DNA of 64,000 bases, taken from Osmia lignaria lignaria (taxonomy: Eukaryota > Arthropoda > Insecta > Hymenoptera > Megachilidae). Location: positions 3,222,501 to 3,286,500 of the forward strand of contig NW_027478162.1 of the NCBI RefSeq assembly GCF_051020975.1. The letters are read 5' to 3'. Made by a program: the position numbers and the translations under genes. How positions within the stretch are numbered: the first letter of the stretch is position 1; every line of letters starts with the position of its first letter. Under the pieces are notes generated by a model. It was not told the DNA's origin. It did no database searches and was given only the letters and a program-made list of their open reading frames with translations. This document shows, one piece after another, positions 35,744 to 48,946 of this stretch.

Positions 35744-38700
35744 TTGCAGATTTATCTCAAGGGAAGGGGCCTGACGGACATATTTCGAGATATTTCTCCT
35801 TCTTGTTGTTCTTCTTCCGCACAGCTAAACTGGAAGTGGCATTTCCAGCTCGCAATAGTGCAGAGTTATCCCAAAGAAAGGGGCCACGGTGTTTCTGTAT
35901 CTCTATTATGTTGGTGCGGCTTCGGCACTTTTAAATATCTCGATATATCTCGAAAACTACGCTTCTGATCAAAAAATATCATAGAACATAAATTGTAGGA
36001 AACATAATTCTCTACAAAAAAGGTCTCTTAACATTTTGCCATCGCTCGCTTCGTTTCCGAGATATTTGCTGATTTATCTCAAGGGAAGGGTCCTGATGGA
36101 CATATTTCGAGATATTTCTTCTTCTTGTTGTTCTTCTTCTGCACAGCTAAACTGGAAGTGGCATTTCCAGCTCGCAATCGTGCAGAGTAATCTCAAAGAA
36201 AGGGGCCACGGTGTTTCTGTATCTCTATTATGTTGGTGCGGCTTCGGAACTTTTAAATATCTTGATATATCTCGAGAACTACGCATCTGATCAAAAAATA
36301 TCATAGAACATAAAAAGTAGGAAACTTAATTCTCTATAAAAAAGGTCTCTTAACATTTTGCCATAGCTCTCTTCGTTTCCGAGATATTTGCAGATTTATC
36401 TCAAGGGAAGGGGCCTGACGGACATATTTCGAGATATTTCTTCTTCTTGTTGTTCTTCTTCTGCACAGCTAAGCTGGAAGTGGCATTTGCAGCTCGCAGT
36501 AGTGCAGAGTTATCTCAAAGAAAGGGGCCACGGTGTTTCTGTATCTCTATTATGTTGGTGCGGCTTCGGAACTTTTAAATATCTTGATATATCTCGAGAA
36601 CTAAGGCATCTGATCAAAAAATATCATAGAACATAAAAAGTAGGAAACTTAATTCTCTACAAAAAAGGTCTCTCAACATTTTGCCGCAGCTCGCTTCGTT
36701 TCCGAGATATTTGCAGATTTATCTCAAGGGAAGGGGCCTGACGGACATATTTCGAGATATTTCTTCTTCTTGTTGTTCTTCTTCTGCACAGCTAAGCTGG
36801 AAGTGGCATTTGCAGCGCGCAATAGTGCAGAGTTATCTCAAAGAAAGGGGCCACGGTGTTTCTGTATCTCTATTATGTTGGTGCGGCTTCGGAACTTTTA
36901 AATATCTTGATATATCTCGAGAACTACGCATCTGATCAAAAAATATCATAGAACATAAAAAGTAGGAAACTTAATTCTCTACAAAAAAGGTCTCTTAACA
37001 TTTTCCCATAGCTGGCATCGTTTCCGAGATATTTGCAGATTTATCTCAAGGGAAGGGGCCTGACGGACATATTTCGAGATATTTCTTCTTCTTGTTGTTC
37101 TTCTTCTGCACAGCTAAGCTGGAAGTGGCATTTGCAGCTCGCAATAGTGCAGAGTTATCGCAAAGAAAGGGGCCACGGTGTTTCTGTATCTCTATTATGT
37201 TGGTGCAGCTTCGGAGCTTTTAAATATCTTGATATATCTCGAGAACTACGCATCTGATCAAAAAATATCATAGAACATAAAAAGTAGGAAACTTAATTCT
37301 CTACAAAAAAGGTCTCTTAACATTTTGCCATAGCTCGCTTGGTTTCCGAGATATTTGCAGATATATCTCAAGGGAAGGGGCCTGACGGACATATTTCGAG
37401 ATATTTCTTCTTCTTGTTGTTCTTCTTCTGCACAGCTAAGCTGGAAGTGGCATTTGCTGCGCGCAATAGTGCAGAGTTATCTCAAAGAAAGGGGCCACGG
37501 TGATTCTGTATCTCTATTATGTTGGTGCGGCTTCGGAACTTTTAAATATCTTGATATATCTCGAGAACTACGCATCTGATCAAGAAATATCATAAAACAT
37601 AAAAAGTAGAAAACTTAATTCTCTACAAAAAAGGTCTCTTAACATTTTCCCATAGCTGGCATCGTTTCCGAGATATTTGCAGATTTAGCTCAAGGGAAGG
37701 GGCCTGACGGACATATTCCGAGATATTTCTTCTTCTTGTTGTTCTTCTTCTGCACAGCTAAGCTGGAAGTGGCATTTGCAGCTCGCAATAGTGCAGAGTT
37801 ATCGCAAAGAAAGGGGCCACGGTGTTTCTGTATCTCTATTATGTTGGTGCGGCTTCGGAACTTTTAAATATCTTGATATATCTCGAGAACTACGCATCTG
37901 ATCAAAAAATATCATAGAACATAAAAAGTAGGAAACCTAATTTTCTACAAAAAAGGTCTCTTAACATTTTGCCGTAGCTCGCTTCGTTTCCGAGATATTT
38001 GCAGATTTATCTCAAGGGAAGGGGCCTGACGGACATATTTCGAGATATTTCTTCTTCTTGTTGTTCTTCTTCTGCACAGCTAAGCTGGAAGTGGCATTTG
38101 CAGCGCGCAATAGTGCAGAGTTATCTCAAAGAAAGGGGCCACGGTGTTTCTGTATCTCTATTATGTTGGTGCGGCTTCGGAACTTTTAAATATCTTGATA
38201 TATCTCGAGAACTACGCATCTGATCAAAAAATATCATAGAACATAAAAAGTAGGAAACTTAATTCTCTACAAAAAAGGTCTCTTAACATTTTCCCATAAC
38301 CGGCATCGTTTCCGAGATATTTGCAGATTTAGCTCAAGGGAAGGGGCCTGACGGACATATTCCGAGATATTTCTTCTTCTTGTTGTTCCTCTTCTGCACA
38401 GCTAAGCTGGAAGTGGCATTTGCAGCTCGCAATAGTGCAGAGTTATCTCAAAGAAAGGGGCCACGGTGTTTCTGTACCTCTATCATGTTGGTGCAGCTTC
38501 GGAGCTTTTAAATATCTTGATATATCTCGAGAACTACGCATCTGATCAAAAAATATCATAGAACATAAAAAGTAGGAAACTTAATTCTCTACAAAAAAGG
38601 TCTCTTAACATTTTGCCATAGCTCGCTTCGTTTCCGAGATATTTGCAGATTTATCTCAAGGGAAGGGGCCTGACGGACATATTTCGAGATATTTCTTCTT

Positions 38701-41700
38701 CTTGTTGTTCTTCTTCTGCACAGCTAAGCTGGAAGTGGCATTTGCAGCTCGCAATAGTGCAGAGTTATCTCAAAGAAAGGGGCCACGGTGTTTCTGTATC
38801 TCTATTATGTTGGTGCGGCTTCGAAACTTTTAAATATCTTGATATATCTCGAGAACTACGCATCTGATCAAAAAATATCATAGAACATAAAAAGTAGGAA
38901 ACTTAATTCTCTACAAAAAAGGTCTCTTAACATTTTGCCATAGCTCGCTTCGTTTCCGAGATATTTGCAGATTTATCTCAAGGGAAGGGGCCTGACGGAC
39001 ATATTTCGAGATATTTCTTCTTCTTGTTGTTCTTCTTCTGCACAGCTAAGCTGGAAGTGGCATTTGCTGCGCGCAATAGTGCAGAGTTATCTCAAAGAAA
39101 GGGGCCACGGTGATTCTGTATCTCTATTATGTTGGTGCGGCTTCGGAACTTTTAAATATCTTGATATATCTCGAGAACTACGCATCTGATCAAGAAATAT
39201 CATAAAACATAAAAAGTAGAAAACTTAATTCTCTACAAAAAAGGTCTCTTAACATTTTCCCATAGCTGGCATCGTTTCCGAGATATTTGCAGATTTAGCT
39301 CAAGGGAAGGGGCCTGACGGACATATTCCGAGATATTTCTTCTTCTTGTTGTTCTTCTTCTGCACAGCTAAGCTGGAAGTGGCATTTGCAGCTCGCAATA
39401 GTGCAGAGTTATCGCAAAGAAAGGGGCCACGGTGTTTCTGTATCTCTATTATGTTGGTGCGGCTTCGGAACTTTTAAATATCTTGATATATCTCGAGAAC
39501 TACGCATCTGATCAAAAAATATCATAGAACATAAAAAGTAGGAAACCTAATTTTCTACAAAAAAGGTCTCTTAACATTTTGCCGTAGCTCGCTTCGTTTC
39601 CGAGATATTTGCAGATTTATCTCAAGGGAAGGGGCCTGACGGACATATTCCGAGATATTTCTTCTTCTTGTTGTTCCTCTTCTGCACAGCTAAGCTGGAA
39701 GTGGCATTTGCAGGTCGCAATAGTGCAGAGTTATCTCAAAGAAAGGGGCCACGGTGTTTCTGTATCTCTATTATGTTGGTGCGGCTTCGGAACTTTTAAA
39801 TATCTCGATATATCTCGAAAACTACGCTTCTGATCAAAAAATATCAGAGAACGTAAATCGTAGGAAACATAATTCTCTACAAAAAAGGTCTCTTAACATT
39901 TTGCCATAGCTCGCTTCGTTTCCGAGATATTTGCAGATTTATCTCAAGGGAAGGGGCCTGACGGACATATTTCGAGATATTTCTTCTTCTTGTTGTTCTC
40001 CTTCTGCACAGCTAAGCTGGAAGTGGCATTTGCAGCTCGCAATAGTGCAGAGTTATCTCAAAGAAAGGGGCCACGGTGTTTCTGTATCTCTATTATGTTG
40101 GTGCGGCTTCGGAACTTTTAAATATCTTGATATATCTCGAGAACTACGCATCTGATCAAAAAATATCGTAGAACATAAAAAGTAGGAAACTTAATTCTCT
40201 ACAAATAAGGTCTCTAAACATTTTGCCATAGCTCGCATGGTTTCCGAGATATTTGCAGATTTATCTCAAGGAAAGGGGCCTGACGGACATATTTCGAGAT
40301 ATTCCTTCTTCTTGTTGTTCTTCTTCTGCACAGCTAAGCTGGAAGTGGCATATGCAGCTCGCAATAGTGCAGAGTTACCTCAAAGAAAGGGGCCACGGTG
40401 TTTCTGTATCTCTATTATGTTGGTGCCGCTTCGGAACTTTTAAATATCAGGATATATCTCGAGAACTACGCATCTGATCAAAAAATATCATAGAACATAA
40501 AAAGTAGGAAACTTAATTCTCTACAAAAATGGTCTCTTAACATTTTGCCATAGCTCGCTTCGTTTCCGAGATATTTGCAGATTTATCTCGAGGGAAGGGG
40601 CCTGACGGACATATTTCGAGATATTTCTTCTTCTTGTTGTTCTTCTTCTGCACAGCTAAGCTGGAAGCGGCATTTGCGGCTCGCACTAGTGCAGAGTTAT
40701 CTCAAAGAAAGGGGCCACGGTGTTTCTGTATCTCTATTATGTTGGTGCGGCTTCGCATCTTTTAAATATCTCGATATATCTCGAAAACTACGCTTCTGAT
40801 CAAAAAATATCATAGAACATAAAAAGTAGGAAACTTAATTCACTACAAAAGAGGTCTCTTAACATTTTGCCATAGCTCGCTTCGTTTCCGAGATATTTGC
40901 AGATTTATCTCAAGGGAAGGGGCCTGACGGACATATTTCGAGATATTTCTTCTTTTTGTTGTTCTTCTTCTGCACAGCTAAGCTGGAAGTGGCATTTGCA
41001 GCTCGCAATAGTGCAGAGTTATCTCAAAGAAAGGGGCCACGGTGTTTCTGTACCTCTATTATGTTGGTGCGGCTTCGGAACTTTTAAATATCTTGATATA
41101 TCTCGAGAACTACGCATCCGATCAAAAAATATCATACAACATAAAAAGTAGGAAACTTAATTCTCTACAAAAAAGGTCTCTTAACATTTTGCCATAGCTC
41201 GCTTCGTTTCCGAGATATTTGCAGATTTATCTCGAGGGAAGGGGCCTGACGGACATATTTCGAGATATTTCTTCTTCTTGTTGTTCTTCTTCTGCACAGC
41301 TAAGCTGGAAGTGGCATTTGCAGCGCGCAATAGTGCAGAGTTATCTCAAAGAAAGGGGCCACGGTGTTTCTGTATCTCTATTATGTTGGTGCGGCTTCGG
41401 AACTTTTAAATATCTTGATATATCTCGAGAACTACGCATCTGATCCAAAAATATCATAGAACATAAAAAGTAGGAATCCTAATTTTCTACAAAAAAGGTC
41501 TCTTAACATTTTGCCGTAGCTCGCTTTGTTTCCGAGATATTTGCAGATTTATCTCAAGGGAAGGGGCCTGACGGACATATTTCGAGATATTTCTTCTTTT
41601 TGTTGTTCTTCTTCTGCACAGCTAAGCTGGAAGTGGCATTTGCAGTTCGCAATAGTGCAGAGTTATCTCAAAAACAGGGGCCACGGTGTTTCTGTATCTC

Positions 41701-44437
41701 TATTATGTTGGTGCGGCTTCGGAACTTTTAAATATCTTGATATATCTCGAGAACTACGCATCTGATCAAAAAATATCATAGAACATAAAAAGTAGGAAAC
41801 TTAATTCTCTACAAAAAAGGTCTCTTAACATTTTGCCATAGCTCGCTTCGTTTCCGAGATATTTGCAGATTTATCTCAAGGGAAGGGGCCTGACGGACAT
41901 ATTTCGAGATATTTCTTCTTCTTGTTGTTCTTCTTCTGCACAGCTAAGCTGGAAGTGGCATTTGCAGCTCGCAATAGTGCAGAGTTATCTCAAAGAAAGG
42001 GGCCACGGTGTTTCTGTATCTCTATTATGTTGGTGCGGCTTCGGATCTTTTAAATATCTCGATTTATCTCGAAAACTACGCTTCTGATCAAAAAATATCA
42101 TAGAACCTAAATTGTGGGAAATATAATTCTCTACAAAAAAGGTCTCTTAACATTTTGCCATAGCTCGCTTCGTTTCCGAGATATTTGCAGATTTATCTCA
42201 AGGGTAGGGGCCTGACGGACATATTTCCAGATATTTCTTCTTCTTGTTGTTCTTCTTCTGCACAGCTAAGCTGGAAGTGGCATTTGCAGCTCGCAATAGT
42301 GCAGAGTTATCGCAAAGAAAGGGGCTACGGTGTTTCTGTATCTCTATTATGTTGGTGCGGCTTCGGAACTTTTAAATATCTTGATATATCTCGAGAACTA
42401 CGCATCTGATCAAAAAATATCATAGAACATAAAAAGTAGGAAACTTAATTCTCTACAAAAAAGGTCTCTTAACGTTTTGCAATAGCTCGCTTCGTTTCCG
42501 AGATATTTGCAGATTTATCTCAAGGGAAGGGTCCTGACGGACATATTTCGAGATATTTCTTCTTCTTGTTGTTCTTCTTCTGCACAGCTAAGCTGGAAGT
42601 GGCATTTGCAGCTCGCAATAGTGCAGAGTTATCTCAAAGAAAGGGGCCACGGTGTTTCTGTACCTCTATTATGTTGGTGCAGCTTCGGAGCTTTTAAATA
42701 TCTTGATATATCTCGAGAACTACGCATCTGATCAAAAAATATCATAGACCATAAAAAGTAGGAAACTTAATTCTCTACAAAAAAGGTCTCTTAACATTTT
42801 GCCATAGCTCGCTTCGTTTCCGAGATATTTGCAGATTTATCTCAAGGGAAGGGGCCTGACGGACATATTTCGAGATATTTCTTCTTCTTGTTGTTCTTCT
42901 TCTGCACAGCTAAGCTGGAAGTGGCATTTGCAGCGCGCAATAGTGCAGAGTTATCTCAAAGAAAGGGGCCACGGTGTTTCTGTATCTCTATTATGTTGGT
43001 GCGGCTTCGGAACTTTTAAATATCTTGATATATCTCGAGAACTACGCATCTGTTCAAAAAATATCATAGAACATAAGAAGTAGGAATCCTAATTTTCTAC
43101 AAAAAAGGTCTCTTAACATTTTGCCGTAGCTCACTTCGTTTCCGAGATATTTGCAGATTTATCTCAAGGGAAGGGTCCTGACGGACATATTTCGAGGTAT
43201 TTCTTCTTCTTGTTGTTCTTCTTCTGCACAGCTAAACTGGAAGTGGCATTTCCAGCTCGCAATCATGCAGAGTTATCTCAAAGAGAGGGGCCACGGTGTT
43301 TCTGTATCTCTATTATGTTGGTGCGGCTTCGGAACTTTTAAATATCTTGATATATCTCGAGAACTACGCATCTGATCAAAAAATATCATAGAACATAAAA
43401 AGTAGGAAACCTAATTTTCTACAAAAAAGGTCTCTGAACATTTTGCCGTAGCTCGCTTCGTTTCCGAGATATTTGCAGATTTATCTCAAGGGAAGGGGCC
43501 TGACGGACATATTTCGAGATATTTCTTCTTCTTGTTGGTCTTCTTCTGCACAGCTAAGCTGGAAGTGGCATTTGCAGCTCGCAGTAGTGCAGAGTTATCT
43601 CAAAGAAAGGGGCCACGGTGTTTCTGTATCTCTATTATGCTGGTGCGGCTTCGGAACTTTTAAATATCTTGATATACCTCGAGAACTACGCATCTGATCA
43701 AAAAATATCATAGAACATAAAAAGTAGGAAACTTAATTCTCTACAAAAAAGGTCTCTCAACATTTTGCCATAGCTCGCTTCGTTTCCGAGATATTTGCAG
43801 ATATATCTCAAGGGAAGTGGCCTGACGGACATATTTCGAGATATTTCTTCTTCTTGTTGTTCTTCTTCTGCACAGCTAAGCTGGAAGTGGCATTTGCGGC
43901 TCGCACTAGTGCAGAGTTATCTCAAAGAAAGGGGCCACGGTGTTTCTGTATCTCTATTATGTTGGTGCGGCTTCGGAACTTTTAAATATCTTGATATATC
44001 TCGAGAACTACGCATCTGATCCAAAAATATCATAGAACATAAATAGTAGGAAACTTAATTCTCCACAAAAAAGGTCTCTCAACATTTTGCCATAGCTCGC
44101 TTCGTTTCCGAGATATTTGCAGATTTATCTCAAGGGAAGGGGCCTGACGGACATATTTCCAGATATTTCTTCTTCTTGTTGTTCTTCTTCTGCACAGCTA
44201 AGCTGGAAGTGGCATTTGCAGCTCGCAATAGTGCAGAGTTATCTCAAAGAAAGGGGCCACGGTGTTTCTGTATCTCTATTATGTTCGTGCGGTTCGGAAC
44301 TTTTAAATATCTTGATATATCTCGAGAACTACGCATCTGATCAAAAAATATCATAGAACATAAAAAGTAGGAAACTTAATTCTCTACAAAAAAGGTCTCT
44401 TAACATTTTGCCATAGCTCGCTTCGTTTCCGAGATAT
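35744..44437 (+). repeat. 27-monomer segment (8694 bp), ancestral copy of a large duplication
   Basis: Units 35744-44117, with one 323-bp and one 321-bp monomer cancelling. Its contents recur from 44438 onward. Shared markers start at about 35775/44469: GATATTTCTCCTTC, CTTCCGCAC, CGGCACTTTT, GCCATCGCTCG, GTCCTGATGGAC and GAGTAATCTC, then the 323-bp unit with CTAAGGCATC. The order is A (36388), B (36711), X (37033), C (37355), D, E, F, G (38643), C' (38965), D' (39287), then units 39609 to 43473. Similarity to the second copy ends near 43575/56778. Confidence 0.88.
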
Positions 44438-45081
44438 TTGCATATTTATCTCAAGGGAAGGGGCCCGACGGACATATTTCGAGATATTTCTCCTTCTTGT
44501 TGTTCTTCTTCCGCACAGCTAAACTGGAAGTGGCATTTCCAGCTCGCAATAGTGCAGAGTTATCCCAAAGAAAGGGGCCACGGTGTTTCTGTATCTCTAT
44601 TATGTTGGTGCGGCTTCGGCACTTTTAAATATCTCGATATATCTCGAAAACTACGCTTCTGATCAAAAAATATCATAGAACATAAATTGTAGGAAACATA
44701 ATTCTCTACAAAAAAGGTCTCTTAACATTTTGCCATCGCTCGCTTCGTTTCCGAGATATTTGCAGATTTATCTCAAGGGAAGGGTCCTGATGGACATATT
44801 TCGAGATATTTCTTCTTCTTGTTGTTCTTCTTCTGCACAGCTAAACTGGAAGTGGCATTTCCAGCTCGCAATCGTGCAGAGTAATCTCAAAGAAAGGGGC
44901 CACGGTGTTTCTGTATCTCTATTATGTTGGTGCGGCTTCGGAACTTTTAAATATCTTGATATATCTCGAGAACTACGCATCTGATCAAAAAATATCATAG
45001 AACATAAAAAGTAGGAAACTTAATTCTCTATAAAAAAGGTCTCTTAACATTTTGCCATAGCTCTCTTCGTTTCCGAGATAT
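44438..45081 (+). repeat. Start of the second copy of the 27-monomer segment
   Basis: Units 44438 and 44760 match 35744 and 36066 at an offset of 8694 bp. Unit 44438 differs at its front (TTGCATATTTATC, GGGGCCCGACGG) and so is chimeric with an unrelated left part. Unit 44760 has TTGCAG where 36066 has TTGCTG. Both keep GTCCTGATGGAC and GAGTAATCTC. A 76-codon minus-strand frame here, seen also at 36074-36304, is a by-product of these changes. Confidence 0.85.
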
Positions 45082-48000
45082 TTGCAGATTTATCTCAAGG
45101 GAAGGGGCCTGACGGACATATTTCGAGATATTTCTTCTTCTTGTTGTTCTTCTTCTGCACAGCTAAGCTGGAAGTGGCATTTGCAGCTCGCAGTAGTGCA
45201 GAGTTATCTCAAAGAAAGGGGCCACGGTGTTTCTGTATCTCTATTATGTTGGTGCGGCTTCGGAACTTTTAAATATCTTGATATATCTCGAGAACTAAGG
45301 CATCTGATCAAAAAATATCATAGAACATAAAAAGTAGGAAACTTAATTCTCTACAAAAAAGGTCTCTCAACATTTTGCCGCAGCTCGCTTCGTTTCCGAG
45401 ATATTTGCAGATTTATCTCAAGGGAAGGGGCCTGACGGACATATTTCGAGATATTTCTTCTTCTTGTTGTTCTTCTTCTGCACAGCTAAGCTGGAAGTGG
45501 CATTTGCAGCGCGCAATAGTGCAGAGTTATCTCAAAGAAAGGGGCCACGGTGTTTCTGTATCTCTATTATGTTGGTGCGGCTTCGGAACTTTTAAATATC
45601 TTGATATATCTCGAGAACTACGCATCTGATCAAAAAATATCATAGAACATAAAAAGTAGGAAACTTAATTCTCTACAAAAAAGGTCTCTTAACATTTTGC
45701 CATAGCTCGCTTGGTTTCCGAGATATTTGCAGATATATCTCAAGGGAAGGGGCCTGACGGACATATTTCGAGATATTTCTTCTTCTTGTTGTTCTTCTTC
45801 TGCACAGCTAAGCTGGAAGTGGCATTTGCTGCGCGCAATAGTGCAGAGTTATCTCAAAGAAAGGGGCCACGGTGATTCTGTATCTCTATTATGTTGGTGC
45901 GGCTTCGGAACTTTTAAATATCTTGATATATCTCGAGAACTACGCATCTGATCAAGAAATATCATAAAACATAAAAAGTAGAAAACTTAATTCTCTACAA
46001 AAAAGGTCTCTTAACATTTTCCCATAGCTGGCATCGTTTCCGAGATATTTGCAGATTTAGCTCAAGGGAAGGGGCCTGACGGACATATTCCGAGATATTT
46101 CTTCTTCTTGTTGTTCTTCTTCTGCACAGCTAAGCTGGAAGTGGCATTTGCAGCTCGCAATAGTGCAGAGTTATCGCAAAGAAAGGGGCCACGGTGTTTC
46201 TGTATCTCTATTATGTTGGTGCGGCTTCGGAACTTTTAAATATCTTGATATATCTCGAGAACTACGCATCTGATCAAAAAATATCATAGAACATAAAAAG
46301 TAGGAAACCTAATTTTCTACAAAAAAGGTCTCTTAACATTTTGCCGTAGCTCGCTTCGTTTCCGAGATATTTGCAGATTTATCTCAAGGGAAGGGGCCTG
46401 ACGGACATATTTCGAGATATTTCTTCTTCTTGTTGTTCTTCTTCTGCACAGCTAAGCTGGAAGTGGCATTTGCAGCGCGCAATAGTGCAGAGTTATCTCA
46501 AAGAAAGGGGCCACGGTGTTTCTGTATCTCTATTATGTTGGTGCGGCTTCGGAACTTTTAAATATCTTGATATATCTCGAGAACTACGCATCTGATCAAG
46601 AAATATCATAAAACATAAAAAGTAGGAAACTTAATTCTCTACAAAAAAGGTCTCTTAACATTTTCCCATAGCTGGCATCGTTTCCGAGATATTTGCAGAT
46701 TTAGCTCAAGGGAAGGGGCCTGACGGACATATTCCGAGATATTTCTTCTTCTTGTTGTTCCTCTTCTGCACAGCTAAGCTGGAAGTGGCATTTGCAGCTC
46801 GCAATAGTGCAGAGTTATCTCAAAGAAAGGGGCCACGGTGTTTCTGTACCTCTATTAGGTTGGTGCAGCTTCGGAGCTTTTAAATATCTTGATATATCTC
46901 GAGAACTACGCATCTGATCAAAAAATATCATAGAACATAAAAAGTAGGAAACTTAATTCTCTACAAAAAAGGTCTCTTAACATTTTGCCATAGCTCGCTT
47001 CGTTTCCGAGATATTTGCAGATTTATCTCAAGGGAAGGGGCCTGACGGACATATTTCGAGATATTTCTTCTTCTTGTTGTTCTTCTTCTGCACAGCTAAG
47101 CTGGAAGTGGCATTTGCAGCTCGCAATAGTGCAGAGTTATCTCAAAGAAAGGGGCCACGGTGTTTCTGTATCTCTATTATGTTGGTGCGGCTTCGAAACT
47201 TTTAAATATCTTGATATATCTCGAGAACTACGCATCTGATCAAAAAATATCATAGAACATAAAAAGTAGGAAACTTAATTCTCTACAAAAAAGGTCTCTT
47301 AACATTTTGCCATAGCTCGCTTCGTTTCCGAGATATTTGCAGATTTATCTCAAGGGAAGGGGCCTGACGGACATATTTCGAGATATTTCTTCTTCTTGTT
47401 GTTCTTCTTCTGCACAGCTAAGCTGGAAGTGGCATTTGCTGCGCGCAATAGTGCAGAGTTATCTCAAAGAAAGGGGCCACGGTGATTCTGTATCTCTATT
47501 ATGTTGGTGCGGCTTCGGAACTTTTAAATATCTTGATATATCTCGAGAACTACGCATCTGATCAAGAAATATCATAAAACATAAAAAGTAGAAAACTTAA
47601 TTCTCTACAAAAAAGGTCTCTTAACATTTTCCCATAGCTGGCATCGTTTCCGAGATATTTGCAGATTTAGCTCAAGGGAAGGGGCCTGACGGACATATTC
47701 CGAGATATTTCTTCTTCTTGTTGTTCTTCTTCTGCACAGCTAAGCTGGAAGTGGCATTTGCAGCTCGCAATAGTGCAGAGTTATCGCAAAGAAAGGGGCC
47801 ACGGTGTTTCTGTATCTCTATTATGTTGGTGCGGCTTCGGAACTTTTAAATATCTTGATATATCTCGAGAACTACGCATCTGATCAAAAAATATCATAGA
47901 ACATAAAAAGTAGGAAACCTAATTTTCTACAAAAAAGGTCTCTTAACATTTTGCCGTAGCTCGCTTCGTTTCCGAGATATTTGCAGATTTATCTCAAGGG

Positions 48001-48946
48001 AAGGGGCCTGACGGACATATTTCGAGATATTTCTTCTTCTTGTTGTTCTTCTTCTGCACAGCTAAGCTGGAAGTGGCATTTGCAGCGCGCAATAGTGCAG
48101 AGTTATCTCAAAGAAAGGGGCCACGGTGTTTCTGTATGTCTATTATGTTGGTGCGGCTTCGGAACTTTTAAATATCTTGATATATCTCGAGAACTACGCA
48201 TCTGATCAAAAAATATCATAGAACATAAAAAGTAGGAAACTTAATTCTCTACAAAAAAGGTCTCTCAACATTTTCCCATAACCGGCATCGTTTCCGAGAT
48301 ATTTGCAGATTTAGCTCAAGGGAAGGGGCCTGACGGACATATTCCGAGATATTTCTTCTTCTTGTTGTTCCTCTTCTGCACAGCTAAGCTGGAAGTGGCA
48401 TTTGCAGCTCGCAATAGTGCAGAGTTATCTCAAAGAAAGGGGCCACGGTGTTTCTGTACCTCTATTATGTTGGTGCAGCTTCGGAGCTTTTAAATATCTT
48501 GATATATCTCGAGAACTACGCATCTGATCAAAAAATATCATAGAACATAAAAAGTAGGAAACTTAATTCTCTACAAAAAAGGTCTCTTAACATTTTGCCA
48601 TAGCTCGCTTCGTTTCCGAGATATTTGCAGATTTATCTCAAGGGAAGGGGCCTGACGGACATATTTCGAGATATTTCTTCTTCTTGTTGTTCTTCTTCTG
48701 CACAGCTAAGCTGGAAGTGGCATTTGCAGCTCGCAATAGTGCAGAGTTATCTCAAAGAAAGGGGCCACGGTGTTTCTGTATCTCTATTATGTTGGTGCGG
48801 CTTCGAAACTTTTAAATATCTTGATATATCTCGAGAACTACGCATCTGATCAAAAAATATCATAGAACATAAAAAGTAGGAAACTTAATTCTCTACAAAA
48901 AAGGTCTCTTAACATTTTGCCATAGCTCGCTTCGTTTCCGAGATAT
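45082..48946 (+). repeat. Twelve-monomer nested higher-order repeat, copy 1 (3865 bp)
   Basis: Order A B, C D E F G, C' D' E' F' G', with unit starts 45082, 45405, 45727, 46049, 46371, 46693, 47015, 47337, 47659, 47981, 48303, 48625. A is 323 bp because of CTAAGGCATC. C-G and C'-G' are a 1610-bp five-monomer duplication. Markers: C/C' TTGCTGCGCGC and GGTGATTCTG; D/D' TTAGCTC with TTATCGCAAAG; E/E' GCAGCGCGCAAT; F/F' TTAGCTC with GTACCTC; G/G' CTTCGAAACTTTT. They are told apart by CGCTTGG (C), ATTAGGTTGG (F), GTATGTCTATT (E') and CCATAACCGGC (F'). Confidence 0.93.

Noticed and set aside
40237..40443. Second plus-strand frame of 68 codons (MVSEIFAD...), also at 28970, 33475, 54084, 56982, 57948, 58914, 59880, 61168 and 63100
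   Set aside because: It appears only where GCTCGCTTGG or GCATGG supplies a TTG or ATG start, and it overlaps the 74-codon frame in another phase. It is translation of the triplet tract and neighbours, with no sign of selection.
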